Under the pieces are notes generated by a model. It worked only from the letters and a program-made list of their open reading frames with translations. It ran no database searches and had not been told where the DNA came from. A stretch of DNA of 64,000 nucleotides, taken from contig CAMZDG010000015.1 of the NCBI GenBank assembly GCA_947305245.1, positions 1 through 64,000 on the forward strand, written 5' to 3'. Below are positions 17,704 through 25,500 of this stretch, piece by piece. Position 1 is the first letter of the stretch. The number at the start of each line of letters is the position of its first letter. This stretch comes from an uncultured Lachnospiraceae bacterium. Its GTDB lineage: Bacteria; Bacillota; Clostridia; Lachnospirales; Lachnospiraceae. A program made the translations under genes and the position numbers.

Positions 17704-18258
17704 ATGAGAAAGAATGGATGGAGGAAGCTCGGGATCATAATGGTGTGCATGATGTTCCTTGTAGGGCTATGTGATTGCGGCTCAGGCGGAAACGCAGGCA
17801 CGGAAGCCAGAACGGCGCAGAATGCAGGCGATGGCGGAAGCGCGTCCGACGGCTCAAAGGAAGGGAAAGGGTCTGGCGCGGACAAAGCAGGAAGTCTGGG
17901 CAAGGATGCGCCGCAGCCTGACGTGGACCTCACCGTGATGTCTGCCACCATGGTGTATTCGGAAGTGTATCAAATGATGTATTATCCCGAAACCTATGTG
18001 GGAAAGGTGATCAAGATCAAGGGACAGTATGCGATCTCCGAAATGGGGGACATGCGCTATGACCTTTGCATTATCAAGGATGCGACCGCATGCTGCGCCC
18101 AGGGAATGGAATTTCTGCTGACGGATGCCTATGTCTATCCAAAGGATTATCCGGAGGTGGGCGATGAGATTGAACTGGTCGGAACCTTCGATACCTATTA
18201 TGAAGGGGAATATCTCTACTGTACGCTCAGGAATTCCACCTTACTTGCCATGCAATAA
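17704..18258 (+). CDS. Small exported protein (probable lipoprotein) of the zinc operon
   Basis: 184 aa. A basic N-terminus and hydrophobic segment (residues 8-22) are followed by Cys residues in LCDC. The lipobox is not canonical, so lipid anchoring is probable rather than certain. Residues 27-75 are a Gly/Ala/Asp-rich linker. The folded part (about 80-184) has alternating beta strands and an OB-fold-like pattern (YVGKVIKIKGQY, then ACCAQGMEF, then VGDEIELVGTF). The Cys-Cys pair resembles the one I recall in YcgQ/DUF1980-type proteins of zinc-regulated loci; I could not verify this. Last gene of the zinc operon; a terminator follows. Confidence 0.7.
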   Translation: MRKNGWRKLGIIMVCMMFLVGLCDCGSGGNAGTEARTAQNAGDGGSASDGSKEGKGSGADKAGSLGKDAPQPDVDLTVMSATMVYSEVYQMMYYPETYVGKVIKIKGQYAISEMGDMRYDLCIIKDATACCAQGMEFLLTDAYVYPKDYPEVGDEIELVGTFDTYYEGEYLYCTLRNSTLLAMQ

Positions 18259-18277
18259 AAGCCAGATTTCCTTACGT

Positions 18278-18325
18278 AAAAAGGCCTGCTTCCCCTGGAT
18301 GCATCAGGGAAGGCAGGCCTTTTCA
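18278..18325. terminator. Bidirectional intrinsic terminator
   Basis: A long stem (AAAAGGCCTGC with GCAGGCCTTTT, further paired inward as TTCCC/GGGAA and CTG/CAG) flanked by A-run and T-run. It separates the plus-strand zinc operon from the minus-strand gene ending at 18336. Confidence 0.85.
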
Positions 18326-18335
18326 TTGCACTGTT

Positions 18336-19307
18336 TTAAGCTTTTAACAGATCCTCTAAGTAAAGTCTGGTCTCAAACACGACATTGGAGACGCCGCCGA
18401 TCACGCCGTAAAAGTTAGGGAGCACGAACTGACTGCCGTCTGACAGTTCATAGGTAAGAGTTTCTTCCATAACGTGGGAGGAATAAGTATGATACTGCCT
18501 TACTCCCTCCAAACCGAACAGACAAAACTTATTTACGTCATCTACAATGCGGTCGAAGGCCTGCGCGGGAACCTGCGCATCGCTCCGGTAGACCATGTCG
18601 GAGGTGGCGTATTTACTTTCGGAATGGAGCGTTGCAATCACGCCCTCTCGCTCGAAGGTGATCACGCGATGATGATCCTCGCCGTCCTCCCGCCAAGTCA
18701 CCTTCCTGATCAGGGAAGGATCCGGCAGGTCGGCTCTGGGGTAGGCATCGAAAGCCCGCGCAAAGAACTCGCTGATGGCGTCATCTGCCTTGCGAGTGAT
18801 GATGGGGGACTGGTTGTCACTCTTGGAAATAAACTCGCCGGAGGCGTAGCGTACGTCGATGGAGCCGCCGAAATCTGCGGGAAGCCCGGCGGTACGAGAA
18901 TGCTGGCCATTTCCGAGGATCAGATCTTGCTCCCGAACGAGTTCATCCAGGCGGGAGAGGAAATCACAGTCGGAGCGAAGCAGCGCAAAGCGGGGCTGAT
19001 CCTCTGCATCGACAATATAAATGCCCCTTTCCGCCTTGGCGGCATAGACCTTCGAATGCATGCCCATGCTGCCGCCGTCGGTGCCTGCCTTGAAGAAGAT
19101 AAGATCTCTGGATTGGATCTTGGTCGGCGCATTTTCATCCTCGCTGTGCCTGGTTCCGCCGCAGATGGGAGGCTCGAGCCCGCCCTTCATGCCGCCGGGT
19201 GCTACAACGGGTTCCTTGTTTCCGCCAGGTGCTTCCACGGGTTCCTTGTTTCCACCGGGCACTTCTGGTTCGGGGGAGTTTTTATGAAACAGGTTTAAAA
19301 TTGCCAT
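18336..19307 (-). CDS. Protein of unknown function with Pro/Gly repeats, downstream of ptsI
   Basis: 323 aa from the ATG at 19307, which has AAGGAG upstream; the longer reading to 19376 lacks one. No signal peptide or membrane segment is seen, so it is probably cytosolic. Residues about 12-40 hold three near-identical PGGNKEPV-type repeats of 11 residues, likely a flexible linker. The remainder is a mixed alpha/beta domain with no motif I know; it ends in a conserved-looking stretch (LPNFYGVIGGVSNVVFETRLYLEDLL). It starts 65 bases after ptsI on the same strand and is probably co-transcribed with it. Confidence 0.68.
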   Translation of the reverse strand: MAILNLFHKNSPEPEVPGGNKEPVEAPGGNKEPVVAPGGMKGGLEPPICGGTRHSEDENAPTKIQSRDLIFFKAGTDGGSMGMHSKVYAAKAERGIYIVDAEDQPRFALLRSDCDFLSRLDELVREQDLILGNGQHSRTAGLPADFGGSIDVRYASGEFISKSDNQSPIITRKADDAISEFFARAFDAYPRADLPDPSLIRKVTWREDGEDHHRVITFEREGVIATLHSESKYATSDMVYRSDAQVPAQAFDRIVDDVNKFCLFGLEGVRQYHTYSSHVMEETLTYELSDGSQFVLPNFYGVIGGVSNVVFETRLYLEDLLKA

Positions 19308-19372
19308 CACGCTTCTCCTTTCATAAAAATGCGGTCTGGACATGCCCATGCGCCAGGGAGCAAGGATGCTTG

Positions 19373-21058
19373 TCACCCCCTTAGGTCCACGCCTTGCACG
19401 GCCTCCCTGAGCTGCAGGATGCGGGGCGATGCGACGGAAAGCTCGCGTATGCCCATTTGAAGAAAAGTTTTTGTGAAGGAAGGATCCGCCGCAAGCTCGC
19501 CGCAGACGCCGACGGGAATGCCTTGCTTTCGCGCATTGTCCGCAGCGATGCGGATCAGCCGAAGGATCGCTTCCTGCGAAGGATCGCGGAAGGGCTCTAG
19601 GTTTGCACTCTGCCTGTCCATCGCAAGCGTATATTGGGTCAGGTCATTGGTTCCAACGCTAAAGAAATCCACCAGGGGAGCCAGCTCGTCGCTAAGAAGG
19701 GCGGCAGCAGGCGTCTCGATCATGATCCCGAGGGGCACCTGTGCATTATGAGGCACGCATTCGGCCTGAAGCTCGGCCCGAACTTCGCTGCAGAGCGAGA
19801 GGATCTGCCTTACCTCCCTCGCACTGGTGATCATCGGGAAGAGGATGCTAAGATTTCCATAGTGGGATGCGCGGTACAAAGCGCGAAGCTGCGCCCGAAA
19901 GAGCGCGGGCCTTGTCAGGCATAAGCGGATCGCGCGAAGCCCCAGTGCGGGATTATTTTCTTTTTCTAACTCCAGATAAGGGAGCTTCTTATCCGCACCG
20001 ACGTCGAGCGTTCGGATGATGACCTGCCTGCCGTTCATGCATTCCAAGGCGGCGCGGTAAGCTTGGAACTGTTCTTCCTCCGTGGGAAGGGCCTTTCGTT
20101 GGAAGAAGAGGAATTCGCTGCGGAACAGTCCGATGCCGTCAGCGCCGGCCGACGCGGCCGCCTTTACTTCCTCTATGGTTCCGGCGTTGGCAAAGATCAG
20201 AACCTTCGTGCCGTCCGCCGTGATGCTTTCTTTCGATTTTAGTGCCTGCAGGGAACGAAGCTTTTCTTCCTGCGCCTTTTGCTTTTCCTGATAGGCCGAG
20301 AGCATTTCCTCGGAAGGGTCTAGGAAGACTTCCGCCGCTTTCCCGTCGACGATCAGCAGGGGAGCATTTCCCTCTTCATTCTCGGCATGCTTTCGCAGCA
20401 ACGTAAGGAACTCGGGGCCTAGCCCGAGGATGGCGGGAATGCCCTTGCTCTTTGCAAGGATGGCCGCATGCGAGGTGGAAGAACCGTGAGCGAGCAGGAT
20501 GGCTGCCACTTGACCGGGCTCTATGGAAAGTGCTTCGCTGGGCGAAAGATCATCCGCACAGAGAATGCATTTTCCAGAAGACGGATCCTTATGCGACAAA
20601 ATGGAAGGGATGGCGCAGGATGCATTTTCGCTTCTAAGACAGGCGATCAGACGGTCCGATACGTCTGCCACGTCGGCGCCGCGCTCCGCGAGGAAGGGGT
20701 CTCCCATGGAATCAAAGAATGCGGCATACTCGTTCGAGGCCTGCATGACGGCAAATTCCGCGTTCACGGATTCGGTCCGCACAAGGTCAGCAATGGAACG
20801 AAAATACTCGGCGTCATTCAGGATCATGGCGTGGCTTTCGAAAACCTGCGCCTGCTCTTTTCCGAGCTCCAGCAAGGCCTTTTCGCGCAGGGACATAAGC
20901 TGCCGCTCCGCCATGGCCTTCGCCTTGTTTAGGCGCTCTAACTCTGCCGGAAGGTCGGTGACCTGCGTGCGCTTTGGGACGCCAGTTTCCCGAAAATATA
21001 GGAAGGCCTTGCCTATGGCAATGCCGTCGCAGATGGGTTGTCCTTGATATTTTTCCAT
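19373..21058 (-). CDS. ptsI: Phosphoenolpyruvate-protein phosphotransferase, PTS enzyme I
   Basis: The first step of the sugar phosphotransferase system: it takes phosphate from PEP and passes it to HPr, in the cytosol. 561 aa, near the usual 570. N-terminal HPr-binding/phospho-His domain with the active-site GSSTSHAAILAKSKGIPA (the usual first position GGTTSHAA varies here). C-terminal PEP-binding barrel with GIGLFRSEFLFF, RTLDVGADKKLPYL, PMITSAREV and GTNDLTQYTLAMDR, and the catalytic Cys region VGVCGELAADP. AGGAGGT six bases upstream fixes the start. ptsH is not next to it. Confidence 0.95.
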   Translation of the reverse strand: MEKYQGQPICDGIAIGKAFLYFRETGVPKRTQVTDLPAELERLNKAKAMAERQLMSLREKALLELGKEQAQVFESHAMILNDAEYFRSIADLVRTESVNAEFAVMQASNEYAAFFDSMGDPFLAERGADVADVSDRLIACLRSENASCAIPSILSHKDPSSGKCILCADDLSPSEALSIEPGQVAAILLAHGSSTSHAAILAKSKGIPAILGLGPEFLTLLRKHAENEEGNAPLLIVDGKAAEVFLDPSEEMLSAYQEKQKAQEEKLRSLQALKSKESITADGTKVLIFANAGTIEEVKAAASAGADGIGLFRSEFLFFQRKALPTEEEQFQAYRAALECMNGRQVIIRTLDVGADKKLPYLELEKENNPALGLRAIRLCLTRPALFRAQLRALYRASHYGNLSILFPMITSAREVRQILSLCSEVRAELQAECVPHNAQVPLGIMIETPAAALLSDELAPLVDFFSVGTNDLTQYTLAMDRQSANLEPFRDPSQEAILRLIRIAADNARKQGIPVGVCGELAADPSFTKTFLQMGIRELSVASPRILQLREAVQGVDLRG

Positions 21059-21078
21059 GCTGCACCTCCTTTGTTACT

Positions 21079-21107
21079 ATTATTACATTTTGCGACTTTC
21101 AGTGCAA
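21079..21107 (-). promoter_or_regulatory. Promoter of ptsI
   Basis: On the minus strand: TTGCAC (21107-21102), 17-base spacer, AATAAT (21084-21079), 21 bases before the start codon. Confidence 0.5.
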
Positions 21108-21144
21108 GAAAGATTTTACAAAAGACGATTTAATGGAAAATCAT

Positions 21145-21174
21145 TGAAAAGAAATGGGTGGTGGTGGTATAATA
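21145..21174 (+). promoter_or_regulatory. Promoter of the DegV gene
   Basis: TTGAAA (21145-21150), 18-base spacer, perfect TATAAT (21169-21174), followed by TTAGGAGG and the start at 21210. Confidence 0.6.
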
Positions 21175-21209
21175 ATAGGCAGAACGGATCTTAGGAGGTT
21201 GAGCTATTC

Positions 21210-22082
21210 ATGAGCAGAATTGGCGTGGCAGCAGACAGTACTTGTGATCTTTCTCAGGAGCTATTGGAGCAATATGGAGTTTCCATTCTTCCATTACATA
21301 TCATCTTGGACGAAAAGGAATATTTGGACGGCGTGGACATTCAGCCGAAGGATATTTATGAATGGTCGGAGCAGGTGAAAAAGACGCCGAAGACTTCGGC
21401 AGTATCTCCCGCAGAGGCGGAGGATTTTCTCAAGGCGCAGATGGAAAAGTATGACGAACTGATCTTCTTTTGCATCTCCGATACCATGTCGACCACGCGC
21501 AACGTGATGCAGATGACGGCGGATGGCCTTGGCTTTGGGGACCGCGTTTCTATCATTGATTCCATGAATCTCTCCACGGGCATCGGGCTCCTTGTGGTCG
21601 AGGCGGCCACCCTGGCAAGACAGGCGGAGAGCGCCAAGGAAGTGGTGGACGAGGTCCTTCGACTTCGCTCGAAAGTCAATGCAAGCTTCGTGGTGGATAC
21701 CTTGGTATATTTATACCGCGGCGGCAGATGCAGCGGTACGGCGGCCCTGATCGGCAGCGCCATTCAGCTTCACCCCAGCATTGTCGTGGTGGACGGTAAG
21801 ATGCAGGTGGGCAAGAAATATCGCGGAAAAATGGACCGCGTCGTGAGAAATTACGTGGAGGATCGCATTGAGTTCATGCGCGGCGCGAAAAAGGACCGCA
21901 TCTTCATCACGCATTCCGGGAGCGATGAGGCCATCGTGAATGCAGTGAGGGCGCAGCTTAGCGAGCTGGGATATTTCAAGGAGATCCTTGAGACCCGTGC
22001 GGGCGGCGTGATCTCGAGCCACTGCGGACCGGGAACCCTCGGCGTTCTGTTTATCGGGAATGAGGATGCGAAACTGTCATAG
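21210..22082 (+). CDS. DegV family fatty-acid-binding protein
   Basis: A cytosolic fatty-acid-binding protein that, in characterised members (FakB), presents fatty acids to a kinase for phospholipid synthesis. 290 aa, typical size. Visible family features are the N-terminal ADSTCDLS, the TSAVSPAEAEDFLK pocket region, SDTMSTTRNVMQ, DSMNLSTGIGLLV, YRGGRCSGTAALIG (arginine pocket) and the C-terminal SHCGPGTLGVLFIG. A FakA kinase is not in the window. It is followed by a promoter and a hairpin that may also terminate it. Confidence 0.92.
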   Translation: MSRIGVAADSTCDLSQELLEQYGVSILPLHIILDEKEYLDGVDIQPKDIYEWSEQVKKTPKTSAVSPAEAEDFLKAQMEKYDELIFFCISDTMSTTRNVMQMTADGLGFGDRVSIIDSMNLSTGIGLLVVEAATLARQAESAKEVVDEVLRLRSKVNASFVVDTLVYLYRGGRCSGTAALIGSAIQLHPSIVVVDGKMQVGKKYRGKMDRVVRNYVEDRIEFMRGAKKDRIFITHSGSDEAIVNAVRAQLSELGYFKEILETRAGGVISSHCGPGTLGVLFIGNEDAKLS

Positions 22083-22100
22083 AATGGCAGCAAAAAGGTC

Positions 22101-22128
22101 TTGACAAAAAAAGAGAATGTGATATAGT
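22101..22128 (+). promoter_or_regulatory. Promoter of the permease/Fur-family unit
   Basis: Consensus TTGACA (22101-22106), 16-base spacer, TATAGT (22123-22128). The -10 overlaps the left arm of the following inverted repeat. Confidence 0.65.
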
Positions 22129-22172
22129 TCTAAATGCGAATGAGTTGCATTTGCATTTAGAACTATTTTTTT
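22126..22172 (+). promoter_or_regulatory. Fur-box-like inverted repeat with a terminator-like U-run
   Basis: AGTTCTAAATGC (22126-22137) and GCATTTAGAACT (22153-22164) are perfectly complementary. The inner part, GCGAATGAGTTGCATTTGC, is close to a classical Fur box. Seven T residues follow at 22166-22172. Overlapping the -10, it should act as a repressor site for the local promoter. For transcripts arriving from the upstream DegV gene it would fold as an intrinsic terminator. Confidence 0.65.
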
Positions 22173-22187
22173 GAGGATGACGTCATT

Positions 22188-23039
22188 ATGCTTAGTATTG
22201 TATGGGATGCATTATTGGATGCCCTTTTGGACGGGGCGAAGTTAATTCCCTTCCTGTTTTTGACCTATTTCGCGATGGAATGGCTCGAGCACAAGGCGGG
22301 AAATAAAGTGAATGCCTTTGTCAGAAAGTCTGGGAAATTTGGCCCCCTCGCCGGCGGTGTCCTCGGCGTGGTGCCGCAGTGCGGCTTTTCGGCGGCGGCG
22401 TCTAATTTCTATGCGGGCCGCGTGATCACGCTGGGCACGCTCCTTGCGATCTACCTGTCCACCTCGGATGAGATGCTGCCGATCCTGATCTCGGAGAAGG
22501 CACCGATCGGCCTGATCATAAAAATACTGCTTCTCAAGATGGCGATCGGCGTTGCGGTCGGCTTTCTTGTGGATCTTGTCTGGCGGAAAAAGCTTCCGGA
22601 GCAGGGGCATATTCATGAGCTCTGTGAACATGAGCACTGCGAGTGCGAGAAGGGCATTTTGAAATCAGCTCTGATCCATACGATAAAGATTGTCGTGTTT
22701 TTGATCCTGATCGCGCTGGCCCTGAACCTTGTTCTGGAATTCGGCGGCGAGGAGCTTTTGGAATCCTTCCTTTCCGGCAGGGCGATCCTCGGACCGATCC
22801 TGGCGGGACTGGTGGGACTGATCCCGAACTGCGGTTCCTCCGTGGTCATCACAAAGCTTTACCTGGAAGGCGCGCTGGGCTTTGGCGCCATGCTGGCGGG
22901 ACTTCTCGTGAACGCCGGCGTTGGCCTTCTGGTGCTGTTCAAGGTGAACCATGACCGCAAGGAGAACCTGACCATTTTAGGAATGCTTTACGTGACAGGC
23001 GTCATCACGGGAATCATTGCGAGTCTGATCGCGGGCTAA
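22188..23039 (+). CDS. Putative heavy-metal exporter permease (ArsP_2-like)
   Basis: A 283-aa polytopic membrane protein with two related halves. Each has a Cys-containing motif in a helix: VPQCGFSAAASNFYAG near residues 62-77 and IPNCGSSVVITKLYLEG near 211-227. Between the halves is a cytosolic or external loop rich in His/Cys (HIHELCEHEHCECEKG, about 137-152), a probable metal-binding site. The pattern fits the putative manganese/arsenic exporter permeases, but the substrate is unknown. It is preceded by a Fur-box-like operator and followed, 122 bases on, by a Fur-family gene, which argues for a transition metal. Confidence 0.78.
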   Translation: MLSIVWDALLDALLDGAKLIPFLFLTYFAMEWLEHKAGNKVNAFVRKSGKFGPLAGGVLGVVPQCGFSAAASNFYAGRVITLGTLLAIYLSTSDEMLPILISEKAPIGLIIKILLLKMAIGVAVGFLVDLVWRKKLPEQGHIHELCEHEHCECEKGILKSALIHTIKIVVFLILIALALNLVLEFGGEELLESFLSGRAILGPILAGLVGLIPNCGSSVVITKLYLEGALGFGAMLAGLLVNAGVGLLVLFKVNHDRKENLTILGMLYVTGVITGIIASLIAG

Positions 23040-23122
23040 GCGTAGAATCGGACGCAGGCAGGACACTGAAAAGAGTCGCGGGCTAAGCGTTGAATCGAAC
23101 GCAGACAGGATGCCGAAAAAGC
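23029..23122 (+). repeat. Two imperfect 47-bp tandem repeats
   Basis: Units 23029-23075 and 23076-23122 both begin TCGCGGGCTAAGCGT and differ at a handful of positions. The first unit contains the stop codon of the permease gene, so the repeat looks like a local duplication of the gene's 3' end. No gene lies in the second unit. Confidence 0.75.
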
Positions 23123-23161
23123 GTCATGTACTGCGGCGGGGAATGAAAGAGGAATTCGGGC

Positions 23162-23632
23162 ATGAAGAACGAGTGTGATCCGAAAAATAAAAAGATGGCG
23201 GAAGAATTTCCGGGCGGCCTTAAGTGGACCAAGCAGAGAAAGCGCGTTTATCAGATCCTAAAGGACGTTACGGAGCCCTTGAGCGCCGCGCAGATCTATG
23301 CGAGAATGGATGCCTGGGAGCAGGAGCAGTACGCCGTTTCAACCATCTACCGCATCCTCGCGGCCTTTGAGGAGAACAGCCTTGTCGACAAGACTACCTG
23401 GATGGGAGAGGGGACCGTCGTGTATGAACTGAAGCACCCCGGCCACGTACATTATGCCGTCTGCCTGGAATGCCATAAGCGGATCCCGCTGGAACATTGC
23501 CCCCTGCATATGTCCGCAAGCCACCTTCATCCGGCGGATGGAAAGCAGGAATATGAAGCGGACGGATTCACCGTAGTTTCTCATAAGATCGAGCTCTACG
23601 GCTATTGTAAGGAATGTCAGGAAAAGCGCTAG
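23162..23632 (+). CDS. Fur-family transcriptional regulator, second copy
   Basis: A 156-aa metalloregulator. Winged helix at about residues 18-85 (RKRVYQILKDVTEPLSAAQIY, AVSTIYRILAAFEENSLV). The C-terminal domain has HYAVCLECHKR, a HCPLH segment and terminal CKEC, giving the usual structural zinc site plus extra His. It is only distantly similar to the regulator at 14146. AAAGAGG upstream sets the start. It probably forms a unit with the preceding permease, and the inverted repeat at 22126 is its best candidate target. Confidence 0.86.
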   Translation: MKNECDPKNKKMAEEFPGGLKWTKQRKRVYQILKDVTEPLSAAQIYARMDAWEQEQYAVSTIYRILAAFEENSLVDKTTWMGEGTVVYELKHPGHVHYAVCLECHKRIPLEHCPLHMSASHLHPADGKQEYEADGFTVVSHKIELYGYCKECQEKR

Positions 23633-23697
23633 TTTCTTGTACTTTGACCATCTTTGCACTAATAATTTAAAAAATAGAAAAAATTTCAAAAAAAAGC

Positions 23698-23726
23698 TTG
23701 CATTTTGAGAGTTCATGCTATATAAT
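23698..23726 (+). promoter_or_regulatory. Promoter of tRNA-Lys
   Basis: TTGCAT (23698-23703), 17-base spacer, perfect TATAAT (23721-23726), 48 bases before the mature tRNA. Confidence 0.7.
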
Positions 23727-23773
23727 CAATCTTGCGCTGTGGGAGATAAGTGATCACGGCCAAGAAACAAAAC

Positions 23774-23846
23774 GCGCGATTAGCTCAGTTGGTAGAGCAC
23801 CTGACTCTTAATCAGGGTGTCCAGGGTTCGAGCCCCTGATCGCGCA
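23774..23846 (+). tRNA. tRNA-Lys (anticodon CTT)
   Basis: 73 nt. Acceptor stem GCGCGAT/ATCGCGC, D-arm TAGCTCAGTTGGTAGAGCA, anticodon stem CCTGA/TCAGG with loop CTCTTAA (anticodon at 23807-23809), and T-arm with GGTTCGAGCCC. It reads AAG codons. The CCA end is not encoded, so it must be added by nucleotidyltransferase. Confidence 0.97.
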
Positions 23847-23848
23847 TG

Positions 23849-23896
23849 AAGCACTGTTTTGACGACATAGGAGCGTTGGGGCGGTGCTTTTTTTCT
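23849..23896 (+). terminator. Intrinsic terminator after tRNA-Lys
   Basis: AAGCAC and GTGCTT stem with a long loop, followed by a run of seven T residues. Confidence 0.6.
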
Positions 23897-23914
23897 GTTT
23901 TATAATAAATCGAA

Positions 23915-23943
23915 TTGACCAATGATTTTCTTTTTGATATACT
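23915..23943 (+). promoter_or_regulatory. Promoter of the acidic repeat protein gene
   Basis: TTGACC (23915-23920), 17-base spacer, TATACT (23938-23943), then AAAGGAGG and the start at 23999. Confidence 0.6.
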
Positions 23944-23998
23944 ATATACTAGGTTTTTGTTGTAAAGCTGTCGCATTTACGTTAAAGGAGGAAAAACG

Positions 23999-25309
23999 AT
24001 GGATATCCTTTTTACGAATGCTCCTTCGGGAGAGGAACCCGAAGACGAGACTTGGGTTGGTGATAATGCCTTAGCCGTCAGCAGGGGTGCGAGCTTTTTA
24101 ATAGATGATGATCCGAAGAAGGATCCTGAAAAACCGATATCAAAGGCTTCAATCGGCGATGCGCCGATGGGCATGAAACCGACCGAGAATCCTTTGGAAG
24201 TTGGTCATATCAACCTTTCCTCGCGGGGGAAAGGCAGCTCCGCTGGCGTTGATACTTTGATCGCAAAGGCTAGCGGCTTGGGTGCGAACCCGCTTGGCGA
24301 TAATCCTCTCGGCCTAAGTCCGGAGCAGCTGGAACTGCTGGGTCTTGGCTTTCCGAAAGAACCCACTCCGAAACCTGTTCCCGCGAAGACGCCTGAGGCA
24401 AAGGCTGAGGTGAAAACGGATGCGAAAGCTGACGTGAAACCTGAGACGAAGCCCGAGATGAAGGCTGCGGCGAAGCCTGAGACGAAGCCCGTGCCGGAAC
24501 CTAAGAAGGTGGAGGAACCGAAAGAAGTATCCTTGTCTTGCATTATTTCTGCAAGCGATGATTTCACCGGCGGCAGGATCATCTCCGGAGACCTTTCCTT
24601 TGGAAGCGCGATTATTTCAGCGGATGATCCGCTGATGAAGGATGAAGATTTTAAGCTCATGGGCGAAAGCAAAACCGATGATGCCCCTGAATTGGATCAG
24701 AAGGGAATTGCTCCTAAGGAGGACGATTCCATTGGCCTTGCCATTCAGGAACCTGATTCCGATGATGAGCAGAAGGGCCTGACGGCCGATACCTCTGTTT
24801 CAGAGGAAGATCCGATGGGTCTGATGTTTCATTTGCATGAGGAAGAAGAGGATTCGAAGGGCCTTACGTCCGAGGAAACTGTTTTAGAAGAAGAGCCGAA
24901 GAGCCTTGCAACCGAGGAGAATGGTATAGAAGAAGAACCGGCGGGACTTATGGTTGAGGAGGTTGTTGCAGACGACAATCCGCCCAAGGACAATCCTTCT
25001 GAGAATAAACCCAAGGCAGGCGGCACTGAGGAGATGGATCCTTTGAGGGCACTCCTTTTGGCAGGCGGAAATCCGTTCGGAGATAACTTAAAGAATATCG
25101 CACCGGATCTGTCGTTCGGCAAGGATGCGCTGAAACCGAAGCACTTTGAGCCGATGAAGGCATCCGGACCAAAGGTAAATGCGGAAAACGCGCAGGAGAA
25201 TAATCCATTGGGCGTCAACCCCTTTGGCAAGGAAGTTGTGCCAGACTTCTCCTTTGGAAAAGAAGCACTGAAGCCAAAGAAATACGAGCCGAAAAAACCC
25301 TTCGAATGA
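23999..25309 (+). CDS. Acidic, proline-rich repeat protein of unknown function
   Basis: 436 aa with no signal peptide, no membrane segment and no domain I recognise. The composition is low-complexity: Asp/Glu/Lys/Pro/Gly. Short motifs recur: NPLG(D/V)NP, a Lys/Pro/Ala/Glu tract (about residues 124-178, KPETKPEMKAA-like), several GL-E-D-repeats such as KGLTxEExxLEEEPK, and a C-terminal pair PDLSFGKDALKPKHFEP / PDFSFGKEALKPKKYEP. It is probably largely disordered and cytosolic. It stands alone between a tRNA and a cyclic-di-GMP gene with its own promoter and terminator. Could be a scaffold or hub protein, but that is a guess. Confidence 0.72.
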   Translation: MDILFTNAPSGEEPEDETWVGDNALAVSRGASFLIDDDPKKDPEKPISKASIGDAPMGMKPTENPLEVGHINLSSRGKGSSAGVDTLIAKASGLGANPLGDNPLGLSPEQLELLGLGFPKEPTPKPVPAKTPEAKAEVKTDAKADVKPETKPEMKAAAKPETKPVPEPKKVEEPKEVSLSCIISASDDFTGGRIISGDLSFGSAIISADDPLMKDEDFKLMGESKTDDAPELDQKGIAPKEDDSIGLAIQEPDSDDEQKGLTADTSVSEEDPMGLMFHLHEEEEDSKGLTSEETVLEEEPKSLATEENGIEEEPAGLMVEEVVADDNPPKDNPSENKPKAGGTEEMDPLRALLLAGGNPFGDNLKNIAPDLSFGKDALKPKHFEPMKASGPKVNAENAQENNPLGVNPFGKEVVPDFSFGKEALKPKKYEPKKPFE

Positions 25310-25345
25310 TGAAAAAAGGCAATGAAGTAGTCCATATGTCACAAA

Positions 25346-25375
25346 GAAACCCCGGAGCGCCATCTCCGGGGTTTC
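25346..25375 (+). terminator. Strong hairpin after the repeat protein gene
   Basis: A perfect 12-bp stem GAAACCCCGGAG/CTCCGGGGTTTC with a six-base loop. The U-run is only three bases, so termination may be partial. Confidence 0.6.
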
Positions 25376-25434
25376 CCATTGCTATTTGGGCTGGCTGTTG
25401 TTTATTCTCTGGCCAGCCATTTGTAATTTAAATA

Positions 25435-25464
25435 TTTAAAACTCTGACCATATTGTGCTATAAT
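25435..25464 (+). promoter_or_regulatory. Promoter of the cyclic-di-GMP protein
   Basis: TTTAAA (25435-25440), 18-base spacer, TATAAT (25459-25464) preceded by TGC, an extended -10. Confidence 0.55.
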
Positions 25465-25500
25465 AATAGAAATGATGTTTCAAGGTGCAAAGGAGAAGAT

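Noticed and set aside
23774-23846. tRNA gene considered as an integration site
   Set aside because: No integrase gene and no repeated tRNA 3' end was seen downstream.
25453-25500. Upstream extension of the GGDEF/EAL protein
   Set aside because: It would begin upstream of the probable -10 (25459-25464); AAAGGAG supports ATG 25501.
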